Shown here in pieces: positions 21,094-34,071 of a DNA stretch of 64,000 nucleotides. A model generated the notes under the pieces. It did not search any database and was not told the origin of the DNA. It saw only the letters and a program-made list of their open reading frames with translations. A program made the position numbers and the translations under genes. Each line of letters starts with the position of its first letter. The first letter of the stretch is position 1. The stretch comes from Hemicordylus capensis (Eukaryota; Chordata; Lepidosauria; Squamata; Cordylidae): contig NC_069662.1 of NCBI RefSeq assembly GCF_027244095.1, positions 14,224,501 through 14,288,500 of the forward strand, in the 5' to 3' direction.

Positions 21094-24000
21094 GTGATGA
21101 TGGTGATTATGATGATGATTAATTCAATTTCTATACCGCCCTTCCAAAAATGGCTCAGGGCAGTTTACACAGAGAAATAATAAATAAATAAATAAGATGG
21201 CTCCCTGTCCCCAAAGGGCTCACATTCTAAAAAAAAAATGAGATAGAAACCAGCAACAGTCACTGGACGTACTGTGCTGGGGGTGGATAGGGCCAGTTAC
21301 TCTCCCCCTGCTAAATAAAGAGAATCACCACAGTGAAAGGTGCCTCTTTGCCCAATTAGCGGGGATGAAGATCTTAGGGATGTAGGGCATCAGTCTGAAG
21401 AAGTGAGGACTGCTCTCTTAGAAGGGACACCTTCCTTGGGTAATGCTCCCAAATCCTCTAACACATACGATACTCCTCCGGGGATTGGGGACCTCCTAGT
21501 AGTGGGCAATTTGATAATTAGGAACTGGGGAAGGGGAAGAAGAGTGCCACAAAGATGATCAGGGGCATGGTGCACCTTTCTTATAAGGTAAGTCTACAGT
21601 GTCTGGGGCTTTTTAGTTTGGAAAAGGGGTGGCTATGGGGAGACATGCTGGACGTTTATAAAATTATGCATGGAAAAGAGAGAGTGGACAGAGAGAAATC
21701 TTTCTCCCTCTCTAACAAATCTCATGGGTCTGAAGGCCAGGTAAAATAGGACAAACTAAAGGAAGTCATTTTTCACAGAGCAGAAAATTAATCTATGGAA
21801 TTCTCTGCTTTGGGATGTGGCAAATATAGAACCCCCCCCAAAAAAGGCATGCCCTCACCTCTTGCCAGTTGGCTTCTCAGAGGCATCTGGTAGGCCACTG
21901 TGTGAAACAGCAAGGCTGTTCTTATGTTCTTGAATGGAAAGGTTTTCATCCCCTTCCAAGTCCTTAGAGTGTTTTCTCAAAAAATTAAGGAATAATTACT
22001 CAGTCTACTGTGCAATGTCTTATTTTCAATACATTATTATTGTCATTTTCTTTCTATATTAGGGCCACAACTCCCCTGAACACATTTTCTTTCAAACTGT
22101 GCTTCAACCTTGCCCCACCTTTCACTTTCAAGTAGGAATAGTCTTTAATCTTTCTTCATCCTGTTTAGAATCCTATCCCAGTATAAGACTCAATGGTACC
22201 AGTAGTTCCTACTCAAAATAGAAGTATTGTCTTATCTGAAATATTTGATGGAAGCTGAAATTTAGTGAATTGAAGAAGTAATAATTTGATCAAGAACAAA
22301 GGGATATCCTTTTAATACTGTTTTTAAAAAACAAAAAACAATTTCCCCCCCTTTTAGCTGAGTTATGGATCTTTTGACCGTGTGCTAAGTGATCAAACCC
22401 GGTTCCCTTTTTTCTTCCGGATGGTTCCAAGTGAAGACCTTCAATATATCGGGATTATTTTTCTGCTGAAGCATTTCAAGTGGAATTGGATCGGTCTGCT
22501 CACATCAGATGATGACAGTGGAGAGACATTTCTTCAAAATATGAGACCAAGACTTCTCCAGAGCAATATTTGTATTGCTTTGGCACAATCCATTCCAAAA
22601 GTAACAAGTCGCACATCAAATACACACACTGAAAAAATGCTGTTGGAAATAGCTAATGCTGTCTGGAAGGAAGCAAAGATGAATGTGGTTCTTGTCTATG
22701 GGGATAGTCATTCTATGGAGGGTTTACGAATAATCTTAGAATCCTACGAATTTCATCATAAGCTTCCATTGGAGAGAGTGTGGCTCATAACTGCTCAGTG
22801 GGATTGCACAACTCTTTCTTCATGGGATAAATTCACAGGGAAATCCTTCAATGGTTCTTTGTCATTCACACTTCACAGAAAAGTGGTTCCAGGATTTCAG
22901 GACTTTCTTGAGAACATAACTCCATACCAGTCTATGATATATTTCATCCATCAGTTCTGGTGCTTTGCATTTTTCTGTTCACTCCCAAAGCATGGCTTAT
23001 ATGTTCCAAATCAAGACAACTGCACTGGGGAGGAGAAACTGGGGAGCCTCCCTGAATCTGTGCTTGAAATGGGCATGTCTGGGCAGAGCTATAACATCTA
23101 CAATGCTGTTTATGCTGTAGCACATGCTCTCCATTCTATGTATTCTTCGAAAGCTAAACAGAAAGAAATGGAGAAACACGGGGGAAAGAGTCTTTTGTTG
23201 TGGCCTGTATGTTTCCTCCGCTTTGTTTCCATGTCACTTCTCATTGTATTAGTTCATAACTCATACTAGCAGTTGTGATATAATGTCTGATTGTGGCATG
23301 CAGTTCCTGACATCCTGATTAGCAAAGCACTGGTGAAGCAGTGTGAGTTGGTTTAGGCGGAGGAGAACAAACTCATTCAGAATCACACAGAATCACCCAT
23401 GATCTTCATGGCTAAATGGAGATTTGAATTTGAATTTGAAAAATTCAATTGCAAATCAAATCAAATTGCCCTTTTAAGGGAAGATACAATTATTATGTTT
23501 TCAACAAAAATAAATTTCAGGAAGCAAACCTTATATCAAACATCTTGTAAATGTTTATTCAATATTCAGTATTGTTTGATGTTTTAATATGGCTGATACC
23601 CATTCCACAATAAGGTAAATGGATATCAGTTTTTCCAAAAGTCTTTCCCTTTGTTATAATTATCCCCAAATTGCTTTGTATATCAATTTATATGTGAATA
23701 TTCACTGCTGTAAGATCCTGTACTATTCTTCAACAGAAATTGCTATTGCTTCCAGTGGCTTCCTACCAATATAAACATGCTTAAAGGTATATTCCTGATA
23801 GGTATATAGTATTTCTTCTCAGTGACATCTTCCAGTTGGTGATCAAGGGATTTGTGGTTAAAGTGATAATGTTAATGCAATTTTCCACATTTTGACCCAG
23901 GGTGTGGACTTTTTCTCCTCCCAATTAGCTTCATGCTTTTCTGAGCAATATCCATTTCAACAATAGTGCTGGGGAAGAAATCTTTTTTGATGAGGAAGGG

Positions 24001-27000
24001 AGCCTGCCCTCAGGATACGATATCATCAACTTGGTCGCATTCCCCAATGACACCTTCCAGAAAGTCCAAACTGGAAGGATGGATCCCCTGGCTCGTGAAG
24101 GAAAAAGGTTCACCATGAATGCAAGTGCTACTGTATGGAACCACAAGTTTAAAGAGGTATGGAGACCTGTCCCGCCTCACCTTGCTGGGTTCCCTGACTT
24201 TAAGGGGTTTTCTCACAACCCAGCTCCAATATCAGGAGTGAAGAATGTTGGGAGGGAGAAATGGGCTGAAAGGAATGGAGTGCCCTGATGGGGGATGCTC
24301 TGTTTCTCTCCTCTGGGCAAAGCTCCAGGAGTCTCAGATTGAGGACTCCAGCAGTAGGGTCCAGGTGACCTCCCCCACTCCCTGACAGAGGAAATTATCA
24401 GCCTGACCCCAGACTTGCCTTGACCATGTTTGATGCCTCTGACCTCTTTTTGTCTGCCTGCAGTCAGACCCACCTTGGCTTTTGCCTGGTTCAGGGATTA
24501 GACTCCTATTCCATACTCTTCATATGTGGGTATTTAGTTTTGAGAATAATAGAAGTGGGGGGAAATCAGAACATTCTTCCTTGTTCCTGTTAGATGCAAC
24601 CCCGTTCCCGGTGTGTCGAGAGCTGCCATCTTGGATCCAGCATGATTGCCCAGCAGGGAAGACAAATTTGTTGCTATGATTGTGCTCAGTGTCCTGCAGG
24701 GAGGATTTCAACACAGACTGGTAAAAATATGTATATTGGGAAACCAAATTCAAATGTTTAAAATTCTCTATCTAATTTCTACATCATATAGATGACTGAA
24801 TTTCTCAACATACTTCTGTTGAACTCAAGTACTAGTGCCAAGATCTGAGGGTTTTATTTAGTCTAGCAAATCTTTTCACTTGGAAAACTTTCCCTACTCC
24901 TTCTCCAGGAGCAGCAATCTGCCCTCTGCAGCATCATCTAGGATTTAATTTTCAGGAATTAGCACCCTTGCACGGAAAAGAAACATCTTGTTTTCTTACA
25001 ACTAAATTCTCAGAATATCTAGGCTTTTCATGTGAAGCCAGAATCTGTAACCTTTCCAAAATTAGAAAGAGTTTATGCAGTATAGTGACTATGGCATTTA
25101 TGATGAGCATTCCTTTAGTTTAAGTTTTCAGGTGCTGGCCTTTGCAGAAGAATATCCTGGATTCTTTGAAAGTTAAAACAATAAGCTTCAGTGGCCAATG
25201 TTCCCATTAGAAAAAGTTGATGCTAGGTGATATGCATAGATGCTGCTGAAGGGGTCAACGAATGGAACACTGCTACTCACTTGAGGACAGTGCATTTGGA
25301 TGATTGCTCCTTCCCCCCAGAAGCATTCTTCACCAGTTGGAAATATGTCCCTGAGGGTCATGTAGCTCTCAGGGACATAGTTTTGACTGGTGCAGAGCAC
25401 TTCTGGGGGAAGGAGAGATCATCAAAAATTATTCTCTCTTTCATAGGTGCTGGTGCTGTATTACCCTTCATAGGTAGTACCAGCATTTTGCAACTCAACA
25501 TTTCTGCCAATATAGACAAAATAAAACAATGCCAAAAAAATGCCTAAAATGGCACAGTGCCTACTAATGAGAAACATCAACTGTTCTGCTCCTGAATATG
25601 GACAAAGAGATTTTATCTTATTTATTGGTTTTGTGTTTTTAATTTTCATATTGCCTCCTGTTAAAATTCTATGTATAATAGGGAAGAGCAAAACATTTTG
25701 GATGTTCCGGAACCGAAACGAAAAACCCAATCACCATCCTGAAATATTTTGGAGCAGAAACAAATCGCCCTTGTTTCGGTTCCGAAAATGTTGTCGTTTC
25801 GGCCCTCCATTTTGTGACCGAGAACGTGCTTCTCCTTTCTCCTCCAATTTGAGTTCTGATGTGTGCTTGAATTTCCTGCCTTTCAGCCTCCCATTGACTT
25901 CCGCAAAGTTCCGAAATGTGCTTCTTCTTCCGCCTCCATTGAGTTCAGTGACATGTGCTTGAATTTCCTGCCTTTCAGCCTCCCATTGACTTCCGCAAAG
26001 TTCCAAAATGTGCTTCTTCTTCTTCCTCCATTGAGTTCGGTGACATGTGCTTGAATTTCCTGCCTTTCAGCCTCCCATTGACTTAAATGCAAGTTCTGAT
26101 GTGCAAAATAATGCCCATATTTGGCTCTACAGGAGCCAAATTAATCTCCCATTAGCTAAGGGGAGATGGAGGAGGGGGCAAGTGGGGGGGGGGATTTTGT
26201 GAGATGTTTTCAGGAGGGTATTAAAGGACCAGCAGCCGTTTCTTCCTTGCTGCTGCCTTGTGTGGGGAGAGAGCTCTTTTGCATGATTGCTCAGCCTTGC
26301 CATCCCACATCCACCATTGCCTCCAACCATTGTTCAGCATTGCCACCATTGCCACCTTTTTTTCTCCAGCAATTTTTTTAATTGAGAAAAAGAAGAGGAA
26401 TCCATCTTTTATTCCTTCTGTCTTGCTAACACGGAAAGCCTGCTACCTGAGCCATCCTTGGACCGTGGCTGAGCTATCCTTGGACCTGGGGGATCTAACA
26501 CAGGCTTCTTTGGAAGAGGTCTAATGATTGCCTCCTTAAGACAAGGAGGCATCCTGCCCCCCTCAGAGGAGCATTTATGATTACCACCAGGCTTTCTACA
26601 ACAGCCCCCCTGTTAGATCGAACAAGCCATGTTGGAGAAGGATCAAGTGAACAAGTGGTAGGCCTCACTGCTCCAAGCAGCTTGTCCACCTCATCAGGAG
26701 TTACAAACTGAAATTGATCCAGTCAAATCACATAAGAGGAGTTTTTGGGCACCTCCAGTTCAGACACCAAATTAATTGTGGTTTCTCCATCTATGTCTGT
26801 CCGAATCCGAGAGATTTTATCTGCAAAAAACTCAATAAACACATCACAGTGGGAAACTGATGACTCCAAATTCTGGTTCAAGGTGGGGGGTGGATACTAG
26901 TCCCTTCACAACCCTGAACAACTCCACTGGACATGAATTCGCAGAGGCAATATGGGCAGAAAAGAACCACCTGTTTGCTGCGCGTGTTGCCTGAGCATAG

Positions 27001-30000
27001 ATCTTTAGATGTGCTTTATGTCGCTATCTGTCAGATACGAGTCTTTCTCCACTTGCGCTCCAATCTCCTCCCTTGCCACTTCAGCCCCTGTAGATCTTCC
27101 GTATACCAAAAGGGGCCAATTTTGAAGTGGGTCAAAGGGGACGTTTGGGAGCAATCGTGTCTACTGCCCTGGTGAGCAAGTTGTTCCAATTCTCAACCAG
27201 GGTGTCAACACGATCACCGGCAAAGACAACACTGAATCCTTTCAAGGCTTCTTGGAATCCTACTGGATCCAATAACCTCTTTGGGCGGAAAATTCTAATA
27301 GGCCCATCACCCCTGTGGAGGTGGGAAGTGCTTGTAAGTCCAATCTTAACCATCCATGACAATGGGGAAATCACAGGCGTCCCCACCCACAGAACACCAC
27401 CCTGATCAGAGTCAAAGACCAAATCAAGCATGTGACCTGCAATATGCATCGGTCCAGAGACCACTTGGGATAGGCCCATAGTTGTCATGGCCGCTATGAA
27501 CTCCTGAGCTGCCCTGGACAGATTGGTCCCAAAATGAACATTGAAGTCCCCCAGCACCAAGAGTCTGGGAGACTCCAATGCAAGTTCCGCGACCAAGTCC
27601 ATGAGCTTACTAAAGGATTCTGTTGAGCAACGGGGCAATCGGTACACCAACAGAAGTCCCAATCTATCCCTGGTCCCCAAACTTAAGTACACACATTCAA
27701 TATGATCTGATACCCTAACAGGGACCATGGTAAGGGAGATGTTATCCTCCACCTCCCCACCCACGTCCCCTCACCCGCTCCTCTACAGAATATCCTGGAG
27801 GGAGAAACTGGGACCAGAATGGTCCACTAGCCTCCCCCAACCAAGTTTCACTAATACGTACCTGGTCGGCTCCCTCAACCATGATCAAATCAGGGATGAA
27901 TTTAGGTTTATTTTGGACCATCTTGGCATTACAGAGGAGCAGGGTAAGGCTTTGTGGATTGTTGGCAGTGACCCCCAAGGTCAATGAGCTGGCAGGACAG
28001 CCGGAAGGAGAGACAGTTATTAAATTTCTGACTACCTTCCCCTGGAATGGCCTGCTGACCTGCCAACATTACTTCTTCTATTCCTCACCACTACCAGGAT
28101 AGCTGTCCCATAGTCAACAAGGGCGATGTCAAACAGATGTGCCAAAAAATTGTGTGCCACCATTGTTGTTGTTGTCATCATCACTCTTTCAACTTGCGCA
28201 GCTGAGAGGGGTGCAAAACCTTGCTATTCCACTGGCAGAATATGTTGTTTAGCAGCATCCTTACTTTACTTGCTTTGGAAACCCGGTTCTCTTCTTTGCA
28301 AAGCTCTACTGTTGTTGGTGACGTGTGCTTTTAATGCAGATTTGGGACAGAAAGAGTGGGGGTAGTGGTAGTGCTCCAATGGGTGCCTGCCACCACCCAG
28401 TTCCCATAGGGATTGGGCAAATGACTGGGTTTTGGTGATTTGTTGAAGTTTGAGTGTCTTTGGGGCAGATTCGGGGCGGAAAGGGGGCATCTGGGGTAGA
28501 AGAGTGGGGTGGGGTGATAGTGCCCCAATGGATGCCTGTCATCATCCAGATCCCAAAGGGATTGGGCAAAGGGATGATTTATGGTGATTTGTTGAAATTT
28601 GAGTGTCTTTGGGGCAGATTTGAGGCAGAAAGGGGGCATTTGGGGTGGAAGAGTGGGGTGAGGTGGTAGTGCCATACCCCAGTGGGTGCCTGCCACCACC
28701 CAGATCCCAAAGGGATTGGGCAAAGGGCTGATTTTTTGTGATTTATTGAAGTTTATGCGTCTTTAAGGCTTTTCTCCATAGCAATAATGGAGGTTTCAGC
28801 AGCCCCATAACTGCACTTGGGGTGCTAACCCATGGGGTACAGGGTTTTGTTGTTTCTGAGGTGTTCTGAGTGTCTATTCTCTGGTAGCATATGGGATTTA
28901 TAATGACAAACCATGAATCCACTCTCATTTGCTACCAGTGAAACTACACTAAGAACCCCTCAGAAACAACAAAACCCTATACCCCATGGGATAGCAACCC
29001 ATGCGGGTGGTTGGCACCCTCTGTGCACTACACCTCCACTCACCCTGGGCCACCCCAGCACCCCGAAAGTGCAGTTATGGGGCTGCTGAAACCTCCATTA
29101 TTCCCTATTGAGAAAAACTTTAGAGACACATAAACTTCAAAAATCACTTTAAAATGGTCCCTTTGCCCAATTCCTTTGAATTAATTCTGTTACCTTCCTG
29201 GCCCCCTTTGGACACTCCCACCCACCACACCACACCCTGGGCCACCCATTTCCCCACAATGTGAAGAGATGCATTTGCTGAAACCTCCATTATTCCCTAT
29301 TGAGAAAAACCTTAAAGACACTTAAATTTTAAAAATCACTTTTTAAAAAATCAGCCTTTTTCCCAATTCCTCAGAAATAATTCTGGTAGCTTCCTTGCCA
29401 CCACTAGGCACTACAACCAACTATACTCCACCCTGGGCCATCCCTCTCCCCCTGACATGAAGGAGAATATCTTAAAGATGTGTGAACATCAAAAAAATCA
29501 CCAAAAATCAGTCCTTTGCTCAAGTCCTCTGAAATTTGAGTGGTAGCCTCCACCCATTCGGCACTTCCATCCCATACCACTCTTTTGTCTCCAGGACCAG
29601 TTTTTTGAATGCTAATCAGTTCATATTCAGATTTGAATTAATTCAGAACCAAATCGAATCTGGGGTGATTTGGATGGGTCTGATTTGGATCCAAAATGAA
29701 ATAGGGGTGTTTTGATTTGGGTCCAAAATCAAACATCGAATATCCGAAATGCACACCCCTAGTGTAGATCACAGATAAAATGAAATAAATCATTAAATTA
29801 AAATCTATAAGAACAGCAAAAGTAAGAGCAGCTTAAAATCTATCAATGTCACATGAGAGGGAGCAAACGTTAACAACCCGTTCTGTAGTAAAACAAGAAA
29901 GTCAACAGAATCCAGTTAAAGTTGAACAATGTTTGTGTATCTTGGCAAAACAAAGACTTTGTTGATGTATTTCAGATGCAGACCAGTGTGAGATGTGCCC

Positions 30001-30877
30001 AGAAGATCAATGTCCAAATGAGAAACAGGATCAATGCATCGCCAAAACAATGACCTATTTATCCTATGGAGAACCATTAGGAGCAATTTTGATTTCTTTT
30101 GCTCTTTTGTTTTCCCTGATCACCTTTGCTGTGATTGGGATCTTTGTTCTGCTCTGCAAAACTCCCATTGTGAAAGCCAATAACTGGAGCATTACTTGTA
30201 CCCTTCTCTCCTCTCTGCTGCTTTGCTTTCTCTGCTCCTTCCTATTCATTGGTCAGCCTAGGAAGGTGACCTGTCTCCTCAGACAAACCGTGTTTGGTAT
30301 CACCTTTACTGTCGCACTTTCCTCTGTGTTGGCTAAAACCATCACTGTTGTTCTGGCCTTCCTGGCCACCAAGCCGGGAAACAGGATGAGAAGATGGATA
30401 GGGAAGAGGCTGGCAGTATCAGTCATCATTCTCTGTTCACTTATTCAAATTGGCATCTGTGCTGTATGGCTGGCAAACACTCCCCCTTTCCCAGAGTTTG
30501 ACATGCACGCTCAGATCAGTGAGATCATTGTGCAATGCAATGAAGGCTCAAACACCATGTTCTACATCGTCCTGGGCTACATGGGTTTTCTGGCCATCAT
30601 CAGCTTCACTGTGGCCTTCCTTGCAAGAAAGTTACCAGATAGCTTTAATGAAGCCAAGCTGATCACCTTCAGCATGCTGGTCTTTTGCAGTGTTTGGGTG
30701 ACCTTTGTCCCAAGCTACTTGAGCACCAAGGGGAAATACATGGTGGCTGTGGAGGTCTTCTCCATCATGGCCTCTAGTGGTGGACTGTTGAGTTGTATCT
30801 TCCTCCCCAAATGCTACATTATGATTCTTAGACCTGATCTGAACACCAGAGAGCAACTAGTAAGGAAACAATATTGA
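17365..30877 (+). CDS. V2R gene B, complete six-exon gene
   Basis: This is a complete class C vomeronasal receptor. The exons are 17365-17558, 19326-19617, 22358-23206, 23929-24156, 24594-24720 and 29976-30877. They total 2592 bp, or 863 residues plus stop, the usual length for a V2R. I chose the ATG at 17365 over the in-frame ATG at 17323 because a hydrophobic signal peptide ([15 protein letters not shown]) follows at once and the context is good (A at -3, G at +4). The domains are signal peptide, flytrap (about 30-520), cysteine-rich linker (about 522-584) and seven helices (597-847). A private change places Cys at residue 624, just after helix 1, where A and C have Arg. Intron sizes are 1767, 2740, 722, 437 and 5255 bp. 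Confidence 0.95.
17830..17899 (+). repeat. Direct repeat in intron 1 of gene B, upstream copy
   Basis: About 70 bp (CCCTGAGTGGAGGATG to CTCTGAAAGG) repeats at 18516-18585 with few mismatches. Gene D lacks the upstream copy and reads straight through at 52801-52815, so the upstream copy looks like an insertion copied from 690 bp downstream. Confidence 0.7.
18772..18955 (+). repeat. tRNA-Ala-derived SINE, intron 1 gene B
   Basis: This is the orthologous copy at the same place in intron 1, with the same A and B boxes. Confidence 0.8.
19075..19217 (-). repeat. LINE 3'-end fragment, intron 1 gene B
   Basis: This is the same inverted L2-like tail. The CCGCCC half is mutated to CTGACCC, while the GGGCGG half is kept. 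Confidence 0.6.
19326..19617 (+). CDS. V2R gene B exon 2
   Basis: The exon is 292 bp with the same borders as in gene [10 protein letters not shown] and [12 protein letters not shown] are close to gene C; A and D have NAFNPLRAV and NPFNYNC. Confidence 0.95.
19845..20103 (+). repeat. L2-tailed SINE, forward, intron 2 gene B
   Basis: This is the same insertion as in unit A, with the same TTATTTAGC and GATTGTGAGCCC blocks. The facing partner is at 21118-21363. Confidence 0.75.
21043..21363 (-). repeat. (GAT)n and inverted L2-tailed SINE, intron 2 gene B
   Basis: The GAT run covers about 21043-21118 (longer than in A), followed by the inverted SINE to 21363. A plus-strand ORF across it reads as a run of Asp and is not a gene. 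Confidence 0.75.
21515..21934 (+). repeat. CR1 LINE 3' end, intron 2 gene B
   Basis: This is the same insertion, with frame [20 protein letters not shown] and the same tail. Confidence 0.85.
22358..23206 (+). CDS. V2R gene B exon 3
   Basis: The exon has 283 codons. [21 protein letters not shown] and AFFCS are shared with gene C; A and D have TQFPFF, HTKVV, FLQSI and AFLCS. Residue 364 is Cys. It ends LLLWP before GTATGT. Confidence 0.95.
23589..23687 (+). other. 99-bp intron 3 block kept in gene B, lost in A and C
   Basis: Genes B and D (58265-58363) carry this 99-bp block. A and C join at the same AAT (about 5333 and 41789). The shared AAT at both ends suggests one micro-homology deletion present in A and C. 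Confidence 0.85.
23929..24156 (+). CDS. V2R gene B exon 4
   Basis: The exon has 76 codons. It keeps MNASAT as in gene A (C and D have MDGSAT), so the third possible glycosylation site is present. Confidence 0.95.
24594..24720 (+). CDS. V2R gene B exon 5 (cysteine-rich linker)
   Basis: The exon is 127 bp. It encodes [24 protein letters not shown] and ends RISTQT. Met in SSMIAQ and Ile in QICCYD are private. The STQ ending matches gene D; A and C have SIQ. Confidence 0.93.
26490..28050 (-). repeat. L2/CR1-group LINE fragment inside the hAT-like element, unit B
   Basis: This is the same fragment. The endonuclease part stays open over 210 codons (27132-27764, minus), with [13 protein letters not shown] and [15 protein letters not shown]. 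The upstream frame [20 protein letters not shown] gives the endonuclease start. Confidence 0.82.
28708..29185. repeat. Long inverted repeat (hairpin), intron 5 gene B
   Basis: This is the same hairpin, centred at about 28910. The left arm has a loss of about 70 bp relative to A, so the right arm would bulge. Confidence 0.82.
29976..30877 (+). CDS. V2R gene B exon 6 (seven-helix domain)
   Basis: The exon is nearly identical to gene A exon 6. Differences are LLCKTP for LLRKTP, MHAQ for MHSQ, CSVWVT for CTVWIT and CYIMI for CYIII. It ends RKQY and stop. Confidence 0.96.
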
Positions 30878-33800
30878 GACACTGGACTCTTTCAGCCTTT
30901 TCTTGTTCTTCGGCACCATGTCTTTCTTCATTATATTCCCATATTAGTAGCGAAGGAAGGCGTAGATTAGAGAATACAGTCAACATGGGTGGTATCGGTG
31001 ACTAAACGTGGGTGATATCGGGACAATGGGGGGAACTGTGGAAGAGCTGCTTGAACAATGAGCCATATTGCACAGCTCTGGCACTGCTTTGAAGGACACA
31101 TCAGCCCGGCAGCACCATATTTCCAGAATGTATCACCGGATGTCAGTCAGCCTACAGTATTGGCCACAGAATAATAGTTCTCAAAGAAGGGAGGTATATG
31201 TAGACAACCTTATACTTAAGGTTAGGTGAAAAAAGAATGGCTGACATCCAGACTAACACAGTGTGTGGTCATCCAATGAAGCACATTTGTTTGAAATGCA
31301 TTCTACATTCATCCAGATCATGTTGCAATGCAATGAAGGGTCTGAGGGTCTCTTACATGGGCTTTCTGGCAATCATCAGCTTCACTGTGGCCTTCCTTGC
31401 TAGAATGTTACTGATGGATTTATTTATTCAGTCAATCATTTATTTAACATATCTTTATACCACCCAATACTTACGTCTCTGGGCAATTTACAACAAGATA
31501 AAAACAAATGTAAAACATTAGTTAAAAACAAAATAAGAAATTTTAAACATAACAATTTAATTTTTAAAAAACAATATCCTAAAAACAACATTAAAACAAT
31601 TTAATGAAGCCAAGCAGATCACCTTCAGCATGCTGGTCTTCTGCAGTATTTGGATGTCCTTTGTCAAAAGCTACTTGAACACCAAGCAGAGATACATGGT
31701 GGCTATGGAGGTCTTCTTCATCTTGGTCTCTAGCGGTGAACTGTTGAGTTGCATCTTCCTCCCCAAATGCTACATTATTATTCTTAGACCTGGTCTGGAC
31801 ACCAGAGAGCAACTAGTACGGAAAATGAATTGTGGCATTGGACTCTTTGGTTATTTTTGATGAGTTTTCTACTATTTCCTACTATTTCCTACTATTCCTC
31901 CTATATTAGTGGTTATGCAAAATAAAGATACTATTTCAAACAAAGTCATCACCCTGGATGCTAAAGTCTGGGAGACGTCAAGCTCTGGCTACTTGCACAT
32001 AAAAATGTCACACAGTTCCTGATTATTTCCCCTTCTTTGTTCAACATTCCATTCCATCTTTCTTGTCCTTTTTAGTGTCCACACAATTATGTCTGTAGCT
32101 GTCCCTCATTTTCAAATTATCTTTGCTTTGAAAATGTACCGCAAGAGACAGAGGAAATAAGTTTTGGTTTGGTTTCTGGATGGTTCCTCTGCTACGGTAT
32201 TGGTTCTAATTTTGCCAGTCTCTGCCGCCGTGCCAGCACAATGAGGTGGGGTTCTGGGTTGTGCCCCCATTCCATGAGGCAGTCACGGGCACCATCATGC
32301 TCCCCTCCACGTGACAGGGATCGGCCAATTAGGGAAGGAGGTGGGGCGATTGGGTGCCGGCTGCCTCCGTTCCGTTCAGTTGCTCCACAGCTTGGCACCC
32401 ACCCAACACCCTGTACTCAGTGAGGGATAGCCGGTAGCCTGTGGGGGCCAAGTAGGAAATTTTTGGGTCGCACCAGATTGGCACTAGGCATGGCCTTTTT
32501 TGGCCTACTTCTCACTGAGTCCTTTGGCTTTCAGTCATAGGTTGGCACTGAAGGAACCGTTCACTTGGCAGGAGAGTGCTGGTGTTGGGTAGGTAGATTG
32601 AATAACGGTTTTCGGCTGGAGGCCAATTTGGGGTGGGAGCAGGGCCAGATTAAGCTAGTGTAGGGCCTGTAACATATGTCATAAAGGGGCCCCAAATATT
32701 TAAAATGCACATAAATTTAAAAACATAAATTATTTACTTGCTTAGTAAAGTCATTCAATTTTTTCATTTGCTATACGTACCATAGGATAGCCAAGGCAAT
32801 GTTAAGAAGTGCTGCCAGGGCTGGACTGGGGACACTAAGATGGCGGTGGAATTTATGCGGAGAGGGCGCCAGGTTTTGAGCAGAATGGCTACTTAAGGGT
32901 GGGAGTATTCATTGCTGCCGAGTGCAGCGGGGCACAGTCAACATGGAGACCAGGGTTCCCTTGAAGGTGTACACGTGTGCATGTGCTCACACGGTTTTTG
33001 ATGTAAGCTCAGTTAATTTTAGATCCCGCTCAGATTGAATCAGGAAGGCCCCACTCTGAATGCACATGGTGCCCACACACTGCCTTGATACTGTCACTCA
33101 GAACAAAACTCATTCGACACAGAAATGAAAAATATTAGAGAGAACACCAATGGAGACCAGGGCTCCCAGAAGCGTCGTGTATCAATGGCACATATTGCAA
33201 AACGTGCTTGGAGTGCAGAAATGTGAACATGCATGCATACAGATCAGCAATCATGTGCACTGGCCACAGATTTCACAAGTGTTGAGCACAACACATGGAT
33301 ACATGAATGGCTGCCATTCATTCTAAGCTCTACGACTGCAGTGGGGGAGGAAGGGGCTTAATCTTTGCAAGGATGAAAGCAGTGACCTCCACCTTTGACC
33401 CAGCTTCTGGAGGGAATATAGTATTTTTGCATGCATGGAGATGTACCTGTCTCCGTGGAAACACAGCTGCAGCTCATTCAGACATGTCCTCGTGTGTCTA
33501 TTCCAGGGGGCCAAGGAACAGCCTTCCAGGGTTTTTGCGGCCCAAAGGGTTGGGAATGGCGGGGGTGGCAGGCCGGACTGTGGGCACTGAGAGGGTGGGG
33601 CAATGATTGTGGGGAGGGCGCCGGGTTTTGAGCAGAATGGGTAATTAAGGTGGGAATTCGGGCACAGGGGCACCCCGCAGGTCGTGGCGCACCGGAAATA
33701 TGCCCTCTTGCTAGGAGATCCCCTGTATTTGTAAAAGGGAATCCAGCTTGCTGGATTCCCATTTACAAGTATACCCCCTACCAAGCAAGCCTGTGAGCCA

Positions 33801-34071
33801 GTTCCATGAATGGGGGGTAGTCCAGTTCTAAATCAGACTGGCACCCTCCCCCATACACCTTATGAGGACTGGCCTGGTTCATCCTCGGACCACCCAAACA
33901 GGCCTGGCTCTGTCTAAGCTGGTTCGCACAACCCTATTTCTCTCCCTACTTTGTCTACACTAAGCCAGAAGCAAAGCCTGCTTGGAGTCTGCCGTTCCCC
34001 AAATCTCATCCTTCCCTAACTTCTCTGAATGTCCGGTGCACCATTATGGAATATTTCATCCCACTAATTCT
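30878..34071. other. Spacer B-C, near-identical to spacer A-B
   Basis: Apart from the exon 6 copy, it repeats spacer A-B almost base for base without the 422-bp hAT element. It has one extra 'TTCCTACTA' unit at about 31877. No gene is supported. Confidence 0.6.
31289..31863 (+). pseudogene. Broken duplicate of V2R exon 6 (3' half), after gene B
   Basis: This is the same structure as after gene A, with the LINE-tail insertion at the same point (about 31419-31600). The helix 6-7 part is still open ([14 protein letters not shown] to [15 protein letters not shown]), with Gly for Asp in RPDL. Confidence 0.9.

Larger units (their letters stand above)
25679..29761. mobile_element. Composite hAT-like element, intron 5 gene B
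   Basis: This is the same insertion, 4083 bp. It differs from A by two extra copies of a 92-bp tandem unit (starts at 25862, 25954 and 26046; A has one), by three rather than two copies of a 148-155-bp unit (28374, 28522, 28677), and by a loss of about 70 bp in the left hairpin arm. Confidence 0.65.

Noticed and set aside
20916-21122. ORF ending in a long run of Asp residues (also at 39121 and 55485)
   Set aside because: The Asp run is the (GAT)n microsatellite at a SINE tail. The upstream part looks like a CR1 ORF1 fragment, and the frame is not kept in unit A.
27132-27764. 210-codon minus-strand ORF as a host gene
   Set aside because: It is the endonuclease part of an L2/CR1-group LINE, truncated at both ends and interrupted in unit A.
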